In this document: positions 6,529 through 12,593 of the stretch, piece after piece
How the letters are laid out: the number at the start of each line of letters is the position of its first letter
How positions within the stretch are numbered: position 1 is the stretch's first letter
NCBI GenBank assembly: GCA_021818045.1
Contig: JAKAFF010000017.1
Location: 1-13,255, forward strand
Length of the DNA stretch: 13,255 nt
Direction of reading: 5' to 3'
Source of the DNA: a bacterium
Lineage (GTDB): Bacteria > Chlamydiota > Chlamydiia > Chlamydiales > SM23-39
Position numbers and translations under genes: made by a program
Notes under the pieces: model-generated
Database searches by the model: none
Told to the model about the DNA's origin: nothing
Seen by the model: only the letters and a program-made list of their open reading frames with translations

Positions 6529-7589
6529 AAATCCACTGTGAGGCGAGTGGTGAGGCCGTAAAGCGCTAAAAGAGAGCTATTGATCCATGTCTGCTTGTCT
6601 TGGGAAGCGGTTCCCGACGTGGATCGATACACCTCTTGCAAGTTCATCCACACATTCAATTCAAATCCTGCAAATAGCTCAATGCGGTTTTTGGGCAAAT
6701 TTCTTTGCCATGAAGGACCAAATGAAAGTTGTGCAGTGAATGCGGGACGCGCATCTGCATAGTATGTATTGCGTAAAGGAACAGACGAATTGTCTCCCGC
6801 CGCAGGAATGACAGTGGTTGTTTGTAGCGATTTATTGGTGTATTTTCCCACTAAAGCGCCAAAGGCTCCTCCTGCTGTCATATAGAGTTCTCGGGTCCAG
6901 TACCAATCGACTAGTGTAGCCAATTTCAGCCCAGCGCCTCCGTAGTCCCAGCGGTTGCGAATTGTTGTAGAATCGAGGGCGGCATCCATGTAATGGATTT
7001 TCCAATCTTGATTCATCCACGCGCCGATTGCGCCTCCAATGAATCTAATCCTGAGATGTGGATTCGGGAGGAAGACCCGATCTACGCTATAGTCAAATAC
7101 ATTGTAATTTAGGTGAATGTGGCTTTTTGCTTCAGCTAGCGGGGCGCTCATGATTTGCGGCCAAGTGCCAGTGAGATAGTTTTGATCTGCACTAGGCTTG
7201 TTTGTTTTGGACTGTCCTCGCAAAGTCATGCGCGTATATTGCCACTTGATTTCCCAGTAATGAGGGGCTCGAAAATAGGACACTGCTAGGCGAAAACCTG
7301 GATCGAGATCAAATGAGGCGACTTTAAAGTCTCCCTGTGCGTACGAATTACTTGGGCCCCACGCGTTTTCTCGCATCCTTAGTGCATAGTCCAAAGCCCC
7401 TTCCGATGCAGTCCAGTAGAGCAACTCGGCGTGTCCCGAATAGACTTGCACATTTTTTCGAAACAAATCGAGCCCGCCATCCGTGGGATCCTCCACAGGC
7501 TGTTTAACAGGTTGTTTAGGGGACGATTTGACGGAATTTGCGCAAAGCGACGCTGTAAGAAGCAGGGCAGGGAGCAACAGCCTTTTCAT
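6525..7589 (-). CDS. MOMP-like outer membrane porin, Lpg1974 family
   Basis: 354 residues from ATG 7587-7589, which has GAGGT five to six bases upstream and opens a clean signal peptide (MKRLLLPALLLTASLCANS); an in-frame extension to 7649 is rejected. After a Pro/Lys-rich linker (about 24-36), the mature part shows alternating aromatic and polar residues of a beta barrel: YSGHAELLYWTASEGALDYA near the start, LDPGFRLAVSYF, YWEIKWQYTRMTLRG, VDYWYTRELY-like strands, and a last strand ending in phenylalanine (TTRLTVDF), the usual recognition signal for the barrel assembly machinery. The YWxA...L.YA opening and the LDPGFRLAxSY element are typical of the Lpg1974/MOMP-like porins that non-Chlamydia members of the order carry, often in many copies. 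Likely a general pore and major surface protein. The TAA stop overlaps that of the convergent serine hydrolase by 4 bp. Confidence 0.82.
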   Translation of the reverse strand: MKRLLLPALLLTASLCANSVKSSPKQPVKQPVEDPTDGGLDLFRKNVQVYSGHAELLYWTASEGALDYALRMRENAWGPSNSYAQGDFKVASFDLDPGFRLAVSYFRAPHYWEIKWQYTRMTLRGQSKTNKPSADQNYLTGTWPQIMSAPLAEAKSHIHLNYNVFDYSVDRVFLPNPHLRIRFIGGAIGAWMNQDWKIHYMDAALDSTTIRNRWDYGGAGLKLATLVDWYWTRELYMTAGGAFGALVGKYTNKSLQTTTVIPAAGDNSSVPLRNTYYADARPAFTAQLSFGPSWQRNLPKNRIELFAGFELNVWMNLQEVYRSTSGTASQDKQTWINSSLLALYGLTTRLTVDF

Positions 7590-7630
7590 GTTTACCTCAT
7601 TTCTCGTCAATTTATAAGAAATCATTTGAA

Positions 7631-7657
7631 TATGCAAGAAGAGAAACATTTTGCATA
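7631..7657. promoter_or_regulatory. Inverted repeat between divergent porin and secreted-protein genes
   Basis: TATGCAA (7631-7637) and its exact complement TTGCATA (7651-7657) are separated by 13 bases, with arm centres 20 bp (two helical turns) apart. The repeat lies in the 100-bp space between the starts at 7589 (minus) and 7690 (plus). A possible -10 for the porin (TATAAA, minus strand 7611-7616) lies beside it. A regulator operator is plausible but unproven. Confidence 0.35.
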
Positions 7658-7689
7658 ATCGTTATGGATACTTTCTTAAAAGGATTGTT

Positions 7690-8013
7690 ATGAAAAAATG
7701 GATTTTTATTCTGTTAGCTACCTCTGGATTTACTGCATTACCTCCATTGGCTCAAAACATGAGAGAATTAAAAGCTCTTTTAGCTGACGAGCATCTCTAT
7801 GAAATGTTGGGAAGTCCTGAAATGATTCAAGCGATTGTGAGAAACGACGAGGGGTATCTTTTGACAACGCCCCATTACACGCTGCAAGTGAATGTCCATT
7901 ATTTGCCGGCGGAATCTGGACTGATAGGGCCTGTTCGATTTCAACTCGAGTTTCAGCCCCCAGTAGACAAAATCACCGGGCAACCCAAGAGTGCTTCAGT
8001 GGTGATCTACTAA
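7690..8013 (+). CDS. Small secreted protein of unknown function
   Basis: 107 residues from ATG 7690; AAAGGA (7678-7683) is 6 bases upstream, and an in-frame TTG at 7651 is rejected for lack of an SD. The N-terminus is a textbook signal peptide, MKKWIFILLATSGFTALPPL, with probable cleavage after LAQ (residue 22), so the product should be exported. The mature part of about 85 residues has a charged helical first half (RELKALLADEHLYEMLGS) and a beta-rich second half (YTLQVNVHYLP, VRFQLEFQPP). No cysteines, no membrane segment and no family I recognise. It is divergent from the porin gene and might share its regulation. It ends 12 bases from the convergent marC stop with no terminator between. 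Confidence 0.75.
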   Translation: MKKWIFILLATSGFTALPPLAQNMRELKALLADEHLYEMLGSPEMIQAIVRNDEGYLLTTPHYTLQVNVHYLPAESGLIGPVRFQLEFQPPVDKITGQPKSASVVIY

Positions 8014-8025
8014 ATTATAAACTGC

Positions 8026-8679
8026 CTACCGGCCGAATAGCTGTTCCGCAGAAACTTTTAAGATGGGGAATAGGCCAATGAGGCCGGCTGCTAATACTTG
8101 AACGGCGATGGCTGCCAAGATGAGTCCGCCGAGGCGATTAATGATGTTGATTCCCGCTTTGCCGAAAAGTCGCTCGAGGTTCACAGCAAAGTAGAGCAGT
8201 GTCCCCATAGCAATAGCCACGAGCACGCAGGCCGCACTGATGACCAGCAAATTGAGGATCCCAGAAAACTGATTGACCGTCACGATGACGGTTGTGATTG
8301 CTCCCGGGCCCGCAATGATGGGAATGGCGAGAGGGACAATGGCGTTCATACTGCTTTGTCGGTCTTTTTGCTCGTCTTGGGTTTGTTGCATAGGGTTTTC
8401 TTCCGCATGCAGCATGGAGAGTGCCATCATAAAAATGATAATTCCTCCTGCCACCTGAAAAGCAGGTAAACCAATCCCGAGCAACATCAAAAGAGGAGTG
8501 CCAATCCAAGCCGAAATCAGCAAAATAATTCCCACGGCAAACGCGCACACAAGCCCCGTATGCCTTTTTTGTGCAAGGTTTTGGTTGCGAGTGATTCTTA
8601 ATACAGCAGGAAGCGCTGAAAGGGGATTTGCTACAAAAAAGAGCGCGATAAAATGGTTGATGAATTCTGGAAAGCTCAC
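8026..8679 (-). CDS. marC: MarC-family integral membrane protein
   Basis: 217 residues from GTG 8677-8679. The open frame extends to a TTG at 8736, but those 19 extra residues are hydrophilic and unlike the family, and that TTG lies inside the -35 box of the local promoter; family members begin just before the first helix, as here (SFPEFINHFIALFFVANPLS). Six hydrophobic segments are visible with the usual MarC elements: FVANPLSALP in helix 1, PAFQVAGGIIIFMMALSML in the third segment, and VPLAIPIIAGPGAITTVIV after a polar loop. Function is unknown; the original link to antibiotic resistance in E. coli was withdrawn, and a transporter is only suspected. AAGGA (8692-8696) precedes the GTG by a rather long 12 bases. 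Last gene of the minus-strand cluster. Confidence 0.85.
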   Translation of the reverse strand: MSFPEFINHFIALFFVANPLSALPAVLRITRNQNLAQKRHTGLVCAFAVGIILLISAWIGTPLLMLLGIGLPAFQVAGGIIIFMMALSMLHAEENPMQQTQDEQKDRQSSMNAIVPLAIPIIAGPGAITTVIVTVNQFSGILNLLVISAACVLVAIAMGTLLYFAVNLERLFGKAGINIINRLGGLILAAIAVQVLAAGLIGLFPILKVSAEQLFGR

Positions 8680-8706
8680 GGAAACGCAATGTCCTTTTTC
8701 TTTTAG

Positions 8707-8736
8707 ATTATGAGCGAATGGGGGAAATCTTGACAA
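8707..8736 (-). promoter_or_regulatory. Promoter for marC at the end of the RluA-like gene
   Basis: On the minus strand TTGTCA (8731-8736), 18 bases, CATAAT (8707-8712); each box differs from consensus at one position. The -35 touches the stop codon of the upstream gene (8737-8739). Predicted transcription starts near 8700, giving marC about 20 nt of leader and independent expression. Confidence 0.5.
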
Positions 8737-9576
8737 TCAAAAGGCGCCGAGGCGTTTAAAAATAGGGGGGACAGGTGAGGAAAATTGAATGGATTTGTGG
8801 GTGAAGGGGTGCTTGAATCCAAGTGTCGCTGCATGTAGGCAAAGTCGTTTTAGAGGATCTTCTTTAGCTCCATAGCGGAAGTCTCCCAAGACGGGGTGGC
8901 CGGCCATTTGGCAGTGGACGCGGATTTGGTGTTTGCGACCCGTTTCGAGTCTCAACCTGAGATAGCTGTATTTGGCCGATTTGCGGATCACCGAAAAATG
9001 GGTGATGGCCTCTTTTCCATCCGGAGAGTCGATGACTTGCAAAGAGGGTAATTCCAATAGGTTCGATTGCCAAGTCCCTGTTTGCTGCTCTACGCGCCCT
9101 TCGACGATGGTGAGATACTCGCGCAAAATATCATGTCTTTCAAAGAGGGCATCAAAATGCTGTTCGGACTCTTTGCCTCGTGCAAATAGGAGTATGCCAG
9201 AGGTTTCTCGATCGATCCGATGCACTGCAAAAATCTGATCGGAGCCATAATATTGCCGCAATAAATTTAGTGCGTTGCGTTTGGCGAATGTATCATCAAG
9301 AGGGACGCTCAATAAGCCCGTTGGTTTGTCGATGACAATGATCCACCGGTCTTCATATAGTATTTTGAGTCCAGGTACTTTGGGCGCTCTGAAGGTCTCT
9401 TTTGCGTGAATCGTTTGCCCAAGGTCTAAAAGATCTCCCTCTTTTTGCAAAGCTCTGCCATCGACAAAAAAACGGCCGTTCTTGAGCCAGGTTTGCAAAG
9501 TTCTTCTAGAGCTATCTGGATAAATAGTTCGCAAAGCTTCTAGAACCGTCATCGGGGAGGGGAGGGTATATTGCAT
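8737..9576 (-). CDS. RluA-family 23S rRNA/tRNA pseudouridine synthase
   Basis: 279 residues from ATG 9574-9576. An S4-type RNA-binding segment opens the protein (about 9-60: VLEALRTIYPDSSRRTLQTW, then NGRFFVDG), followed by the catalytic domain from about 71. The linker strand ILYEDRWIIVIDKPTGLLSV (72-91) and the catalytic loop FAVHRIDRETSGILLFAR (116-133) are diagnostic; Asp122 is the nucleophilic aspartate of the HRxDxxTSG motif. RLETGRKHQIRVH and HPVLGDFRYG in the C-terminal half complete the family signature. It isomerises specific uridines in structured RNA. Which member (RluC, RluD or a RluA-like tRNA enzyme) cannot be settled from motifs. It begins 41 bases after the GGQ-protein gene, so the two RNA/ribosome genes are probably co-transcribed. 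Confidence 0.92.
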   Translation of the reverse strand: MQYTLPSPMTVLEALRTIYPDSSRRTLQTWLKNGRFFVDGRALQKEGDLLDLGQTIHAKETFRAPKVPGLKILYEDRWIIVIDKPTGLLSVPLDDTFAKRNALNLLRQYYGSDQIFAVHRIDRETSGILLFARGKESEQHFDALFERHDILREYLTIVEGRVEQQTGTWQSNLLELPSLQVIDSPDGKEAITHFSVIRKSAKYSYLRLRLETGRKHQIRVHCQMAGHPVLGDFRYGAKEDPLKRLCLHAATLGFKHPFTHKSIQFSSPVPPIFKRLGAF

Positions 9577-9617
9577 ATCTCACAGTAGTTTTCGAGACAG
9601 TATACTCGATGGGACGG

Positions 9618-10007
9618 TTATTCGGAAGGGGGTTTGCGAAGCTGTTTTTTGGTGGATGTAAATTTTTTACTCACCAGCATCTTTTCTTTGGCCCTTTTAG
9701 AGCGTTTGCGCTTTTGGCGTCGAATCTTTTCAACTTCCATTTGACGCGCGCTTTTTTCTTTGAAAATACGCTCCTCCAACCGATCGCAAAGCTCCCTTCG
9801 AGCATATAACCGATTGAGCGTTTGGGATCTTGTTTTTTGGCACTTGATCTCAATGCCTGTAGGAAGGTGCTTTAAGTAAACGCAAGAAGAGGTTTTGTTG
9901 ATTTTTTGACCGCCTCGACCTGAGCCCAGGATATACTTTTCAATTAAATCTTCCTCGCGGATCATGAGCTTGCCCATGCGAGAGGCTAAATCATCCCACT
10001 TGTCCAT
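9618..10007 (-). CDS. Stand-alone GGQ release-factor-like ribosome rescue protein
   Basis: 129 residues from ATG 10005-10007; the frame reaches a TTG at 10022 but neither start has an obvious SD. It contains only the peptidyl-hydrolase domain of class I release factors, without codon-recognition domains. Counting from TTG 10022 (subtract 5 for this start): GSGRGGQKINKTSSCVYLKH at 33-52 with GGQ at 37-39, then LPTGIEIKCQKTRSQTLNR at 53-71. The remainder is a long, very basic helical tail (about 85-134, with KIRRQKRKRSKRAKEK). This plan matches ArfB/YaeJ and especially the mitochondrial mtRF-R/C12orf65 group, whose core also reads NKTS.CVVLKH.P.GI..KC..TRS. Such proteins release peptidyl-tRNA from stalled ribosomes, the basic tail probing an empty mRNA channel or binding rRNA. 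Release rather than some other hydrolysis is inferred from family knowledge. It starts 24 bases after the PPC gene stop. Confidence 0.85.
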   Translation of the reverse strand: MDKWDDLASRMGKLMIREEDLIEKYILGSGRGGQKINKTSSCVYLKHLPTGIEIKCQKTRSQTLNRLYARRELCDRLEERIFKEKSARQMEVEKIRRQKRKRSKRAKEKMLVSKKFTSTKKQLRKPPSE

Positions 10008-10031
10008 GAACTGATCATACAAAGTTCGGAA

Positions 10032-10478
10032 TTATCCGTGGACTTTTAGTTGGCTTGGGCGGGGAATGACAAGACTTTTATATTGTAAAATGGGGTCGTC
10101 TTCGCGGGTGAGCGCAAGATCTAGTTGTGTAACAACGATTTCTACCGTCACAGAGACAATGCCGCGCACTAAATGGCCAGAATAGGTCTGAAAATTGCGG
10201 TCGCTTAAAGTGATGTGAGTATGGGGTGCGTATGCCCCATCTGTCTTGCTCAAATTGCCCAATAAAGAGATCTCGTATTCATCGTCAAAAAATTTGCGAT
10301 CGTACAGTTTTAGGTCGGTGCAAAAAAACGCAAGTTCGACGCGGTTTAGTACCCCAATGCCTTGGTAAGAGGCTCCCTTCAAAGACGTGGCTTCCGCAAA
10401 TTGGCGTAAAGCGTCTTGAATCTCTTCCCCAACTTCGATTTTAACTACGTAACCAACATTGCACTTCGCGTAATACAT
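10032..10478 (-). CDS. PPC/DUF296-domain protein
   Basis: 148 residues from ATG 10476-10478, with AGTAGG four bases upstream. The whole protein is one PPC (plant and prokaryote conserved, DUF296) domain: GASYQGIGVLNRVELAFF at 35-52, YEISLLGNLS at 68-77, PHTHITLSDRNFQTYSGHLV at 85-104 with His86, His88 and His102, the conserved histidines that bind a metal ion in bacterial structures, and VTVEIVVTQL at 110-119. Bacterial PPC proteins form trimers; in plants the domain is fused to AT-hooks in nuclear DNA-binding proteins, but no AT-hook is present here. The biochemical role in bacteria is unknown. It is the first gene of the minus-strand cluster leading to the GGQ protein, the pseudouridine synthase and MarC. 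Confidence 0.88.
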   Translation of the reverse strand: MYYAKCNVGYVVKIEVGEEIQDALRQFAEATSLKGASYQGIGVLNRVELAFFCTDLKLYDRKFFDDEYEISLLGNLSKTDGAYAPHTHITLSDRNFQTYSGHLVRGIVSVTVEIVVTQLDLALTREDDPILQYKSLVIPRPSQLKVHG

Positions 10479-10506
10479 ACAGCCTACTGGCGAAAAAGCT
10501 TAAAAT

Positions 10507-10519
10507 ATTTCCAGGAAAT
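10507..10519. promoter_or_regulatory. Perfect palindrome upstream of the PPC gene
   Basis: ATTTCC-A-GGAAAT, 6-bp arms around one central base, lies 29 bases before the PPC start in its promoter region. Size and position fit an operator; no regulator is known. Confidence 0.35.
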
Positions 10520-10605
10520 CTGCAACAAAATCTTTTATGTTATTTATCGTTAGTGGTTTAGGATTTGTTTGCGGTGTTTGCTGGTCGAAGGTGGAAAAAT
10601 CCTTT

Positions 10606-10634
10606 TTGACTTGATTGAGCAGTCGTAGTAGAAT
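10606..10634 (+). promoter_or_regulatory. Strong promoter for the RRM gene leader
   Basis: TTGACT (10606-10611), exactly 17 bases, TAGAAT (10629-10634): one mismatch from consensus in each box at optimal spacing. Transcription should start near 10641, which leaves about 180 nt of untranslated leader before the RRM start codon. Confidence 0.65.
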
Positions 10635-10640
10635 GGGGGG

Positions 10641-10819
10641 CATCTGAAGGGTAGGAGGCAAGAGCCGAGTTCCTTCAGCGAATTAGAACAATAGCCCTGA
10701 ATCTTGTCTTGGTCTCTCTTTTCCAGAAGTCTTTTTCCAGAAAATTTGGCCGTAGCACGAAAATACCCCCAGCGAACTGGGGAGAATTGGGGTCTTTTTT
10801 ATTTTTTTGGAGTAATGTA
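10641..10819 (+). promoter_or_regulatory. Structured 5' leader of the RRM gene
   Basis: CTGAAGG (10644-10650) pairs with CCTTCAG (10672-10678), with an inner GGC/GCC helix around AAGA and an AGGAGG (10653-10658) that has no start codon at a useful distance. Two copies of TTTTCCAGAA follow at 10719-10728 and 10733-10742. The terminator-like element at 10765-10800 closes the leader. GGAG (10809-10812) is the SD for ATG 10820. The sequence could also be released as a small RNA of about 160 nt. No open frame in it deserves a call. Confidence 0.45.
10765..10800 (+). terminator. Attenuator-like terminator with competing hairpin
   Basis: ACCCC (10765-10769) can pair with GGGGT (10789-10793), followed by C and six Ts and, after one A, seven more: an intrinsic terminator shape. 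The same C run can instead form CCCCAG (10767-10772) with CTGGGG (10777-10782) around CGAA. The two cannot form together. No plus-strand gene ends here, so this belongs to the leader of the RRM gene. Confidence 0.5.
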
Positions 10820-11212
10820 ATGAATCAACAAAATCAGAAACTGTACGTCGGTAATTTGAACTTTGATGCATCAGAAGATCAAGTTCGAGAGTTGTTCGGA
10901 AACTACGGCGAAGTGCAAGAAGTGAAAATTGTCATGGACCGTTTTTCAGGCAGATCTCGCGGATTTGCATTCGTTCGTATGGCGACTACAGAAGATGCTG
11001 GTAAAGCGAAAGACGCTTTGAATGGTCAGCCATTCCAAGGCAAAGCTTTAGTGATTGACTGGGCTCGTACAGAACAAAGAGATCGTCCTATGGGCGACAG
11101 ACCTCCACGTTCTGGTGGCGGCGAATTCCGTCCAAGACGAGAAGGCGGCTGGGGTGGCGAGCGCAGAGAGCGCGAACACCGTGGCGAGCGCGGCGGATTC
11201 AACCGTTATTAA
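10820..11212 (+). CDS. RRM-type RNA-binding protein with Gly/Arg-rich tail
   Basis: 130 residues from ATG 10820, with GGAG seven bases upstream. One RNA recognition motif spans about 7-84: RNP2 is LYVGNL (8-13) and RNP1 is RGFAFVRM (47-54), with the aromatic residues that stack on RNA bases intact. The tail (about 85-130) is rich in Gly, Arg and Glu (RPMGDRPPRSGGGEFRPRR, then GGWGGERRERE, ending GGFNRY), like the small Rbp proteins of cyanobacteria and eukaryotic glycine-rich RNA-binding proteins. Likely role: binding of single-stranded RNA, affecting stability or translation; cyanobacterial relatives are often cold-induced. An in-frame extension to 10709 is rejected because it would run through the leader terminator. 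The last 14 bases overlap the 3' end of the convergent thioesterase gene. Confidence 0.93.
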   Translation: MNQQNQKLYVGNLNFDASEDQVRELFGNYGEVQEVKIVMDRFSGRSRGFAFVRMATTEDAGKAKDALNGQPFQGKALVIDWARTEQRDRPMGDRPPRSGGGEFRPRREGGWGGERREREHRGERGGFNRY

Positions 11213-11627
11213 GCACCGCGATAGTCAACCGGGCAGCTGATACCAGCTGCCCATTTTCATTTACGATTTTAATTTCCCACACCTGAGTAGATTTTCCTAA
11301 ATGCAGCGGCTTTGTAGTGGCTGTGACCCATCCGGATTTCACCGATCGGATATGATTGATGTTGAGCTCCAGTCCTACGCACACCGTTCCTGGTGCGGTG
11401 GTATAATTGGCGGCAGCGCTTGCGACCGTTTCTGCAAGCGCAGCAGTCCCTCCGCCATGCAAAATGCCCATCGGCTGTGTTGTCCTTCGATCGACAGGCA
11501 TTTTGGCTACCATGTGATCTTTTCCGATCTCGATAAACTCGATGCCTAAATGATCGCACAGAGTGCCCTGGCAGCGTTGGTTAATCTCGCCTGGAGTGAT
11601 GGGGGTCGTCCAAATCGATTTTATCAC
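11199..11627 (-). CDS. Hotdog-fold acyl-CoA thioesterase, YdiI/PaaI type
   Basis: 142 residues from GTG 11625-11627. The frame is open to 11816, but that extension overlaps the upstream gene; the GTG shares GTGA with that gene's TGA, a coupling arrangement. The protein matches the pattern of E. coli YdiI throughout: LCDHLGIEFIEIGKDHMVAK (24-43), MPVDRRTTQPMGILHGGGTA (43-62), ALAETVAS (63-70) with Glu66 as the expected catalytic acid, LELNINHIRSVKSG (86-99) and KPLHLGKSTQVWEI (106-119). The fold hydrolyses acyl-CoA thioesters as a dimer or tetramer. YdiI acts on 1,4-dihydroxy-2-naphthoyl-CoA in menaquinone synthesis; chlamydiae that have been studied use the futalosine route, so the substrate here is open. 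Confidence 0.88.
   Translation of the reverse strand: MIKSIWTTPITPGEINQRCQGTLCDHLGIEFIEIGKDHMVAKMPVDRRTTQPMGILHGGGTAALAETVASAAANYTTAPGTVCVGLELNINHIRSVKSGWVTATTKPLHLGKSTQVWEIKIVNENGQLVSAARLTIAVLNNG
11231..11257 (+). terminator. Terminator of the RRM gene inside the thioesterase coding region
   Basis: GGGCAGCTG (11231-11239) pairs with CAGCTGCCC (11244-11252) around ATAC, a perfect 9-bp stem, followed by ATTTTC. It starts 19 bases after the RRM stop, yet lies wholly within the convergent thioesterase gene. The short T run makes it a moderate terminator. Confidence 0.55.
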
Positions 11628-12001
11628 AAAAAACCCATCCAAATTAGATATGCGCCGATAATTAGCCACGCCCAACTCAAAACGGCAAAGCCCACGCGGG
11701 CGTTGAAAGTGGCAGCTATTTGCAAAAATGTTTTGGGCCATACGAGCCTCATGGCGCCAGCTATCACAAAAACCCATCCCACTAATGTCACAACTAAAGG
11801 CCAAGCATGAACCCAAATGTTATGGCTAATCACAATGATAAGCCCTATTCCGAATAGCAGAATGCCGGCCCATGCCAAGAAAGGCTCTTCCAAAGAATTG
11901 GCAAGCATTTTTTTGAATCTGGTTTGTTGCGTCAATGCCGCCAAAGCGATGATAAACAGCCAGATACCCAATACTTGAGCGTAAAATATTGAAAAGCACA
12001 T
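11624..12001 (-). CDS. Four-helix integral membrane protein, unknown function
   Basis: 125 residues from ATG 11999-12001, with AGAGGA nine bases upstream. Four hydrophobic segments are clear: about 5-24, 41-59, 67-86 and 103-123, with short polar loops (QQTRFKKMLANSLEEP; RLVWPKTFLQIAATFN). Tryptophans cluster at the membrane edges. No enzyme motif is visible and I do not recognise a named family; it looks like one of the small conserved membrane proteins of unknown role. Its TGA overlaps the GTG of the thioesterase gene (GTGA), so the two are translated as a pair. A hairpin at 12012-12025 can bury its SD sequence. Confidence 0.75.
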   Translation of the reverse strand: MCFSIFYAQVLGIWLFIIALAALTQQTRFKKMLANSLEEPFLAWAGILLFGIGLIIVISHNIWVHAWPLVVTLVGWVFVIAGAMRLVWPKTFLQIAATFNARVGFAVLSWAWLIIGAYLIWMGFL

Positions 12002-12011
12002 ATGAACACAT

Positions 12012-12025
12012 CCTCTTTGAAGAGG
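12012..12025 (-). promoter_or_regulatory. Hairpin covering the SD of the membrane-protein gene
   Basis: On the minus strand CCTCT pairs with AGAGG around TCAA, and the 3' arm is the SD itself. A sixth pair is possible at the DNA level. When folded the ribosome site would be masked. Confidence 0.35.
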
Positions 12026-12082
12026 TCTTCTATAGCATATCTTCTGTTTTTTTGTGTAAAAATATTTTTAATTCGAGTTGTA

Positions 12083-12111
12083 TTTATGTTTATTTGTTTT
12101 TTGTGTATAAT
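12083..12111 (+). promoter_or_regulatory. Promoter for the small secreted protein at 12144
   Basis: A perfect TATAAT at 12106-12111 has a weak -35, TTTATG, 17 bases upstream in a strongly A/T-rich stretch. Transcription would begin near 12118. Confidence 0.45.
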
Positions 12112-12120
12112 TGCGTGTTA

Positions 12121-12147
12121 ATGGCGTGTTTATTTAGGTTGTTGTGA
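12121..12147 (+). other. Possible 8-codon leader ORF overlapping the next start
   Basis: ATG at 12121 opens a frame of eight codons (MACLFRLL) whose TGA (12145-12147) overlaps the GTG start of the secreted-protein gene as GTGA. It begins only about 3 nt after the predicted transcription start and has no SD, so translation would need to be leaderless. Tentative. Confidence 0.2.
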
Positions 12148-12593
12148 AATTTGTAATATATTTATTAGCTTCGTTTTTTTCTTTAGGTAATGCGGATGTG
12201 CGTCCGGATGATGGGTGGTTTTCTGTAGAAAAGCGCCTCCCTGTTCCTGAGCAGTTCGAAAACGACCCTTCTATTTGGGTGTTATTTGCCAAAGATGTGG
12301 GGAGCGAGCGGCTGCAGGTTCGTTTGCCGGGCGATCCTACCTATCAATATGAGGAAGATGGTTCGTTTCGGCTGTATTCTACGCAAAACGGAGAAAGTTT
12401 TGAGTTGGGCGTGTATCCTGCAGACTGGGCGCTTGCAGGGGAAGGGGTTTCGCATGCCATCGACGGAAAATGGGTGTCTGAACAGATTGTTCGTACGGAA
12501 CATCACTGTTATCTGCTCAAAACGGTTTGCAAAGAGCCTTTCAGCCCCCAACACATGGCATTTATTTCCTCGCTTTCCATAGAGGAAAATTAG
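12144..12593 (+). CDS. Secreted protein of unknown function
   Basis: 149 residues from GTG 12144, with AGG at 12136-12138 as a weak SD. The N-terminus is a short signal peptide, MKFVIYLLASFFSLGNA, with likely cleavage before Asp18. The mature part of about 132 residues is acidic and beta-rich with many aromatics (DDGWFSVEKRLPVP, PSIWVLFAKDVGS, SFRLYSTQNGESFELGVYPA) and two cysteines, Cys127 and Cys134, at HHCYLLKTVCKEPF. No repeats or membrane segment. I do not recognise a family. Its position just before the rRNA operon on the same strand is probably incidental. Confidence 0.75.
   Translation: MKFVIYLLASFFSLGNADVRPDDGWFSVEKRLPVPEQFENDPSIWVLFAKDVGSERLQVRLPGDPTYQYEEDGSFRLYSTQNGESFELGVYPADWALAGEGVSHAIDGKWVSEQIVRTEHHCYLLKTVCKEPFSPQHMAFISSLSIEEN

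Noticed and set aside
8680..8736. TTG-initiated extension of MarC
   Set aside because: The TTG is part of the -35 box and the added residues are unlike the family.
10709..10819. In-frame N-terminal extension of the RRM protein
   Set aside because: It would translate through the terminator-like T tract; ATG 10820 has an SD and begins right at the RRM domain.
10683..10871. 62-codon minus-strand frame opposite the RRM leader
   Set aside because: Antisense to a promoter-leader region, no SD, no recognisable protein features.
11628..11816. In-frame N-terminal extension of the thioesterase
   Set aside because: It lies within the upstream membrane-protein gene in another frame; the GTG at 11625-11627 gives normal length and a GTGA overlap.
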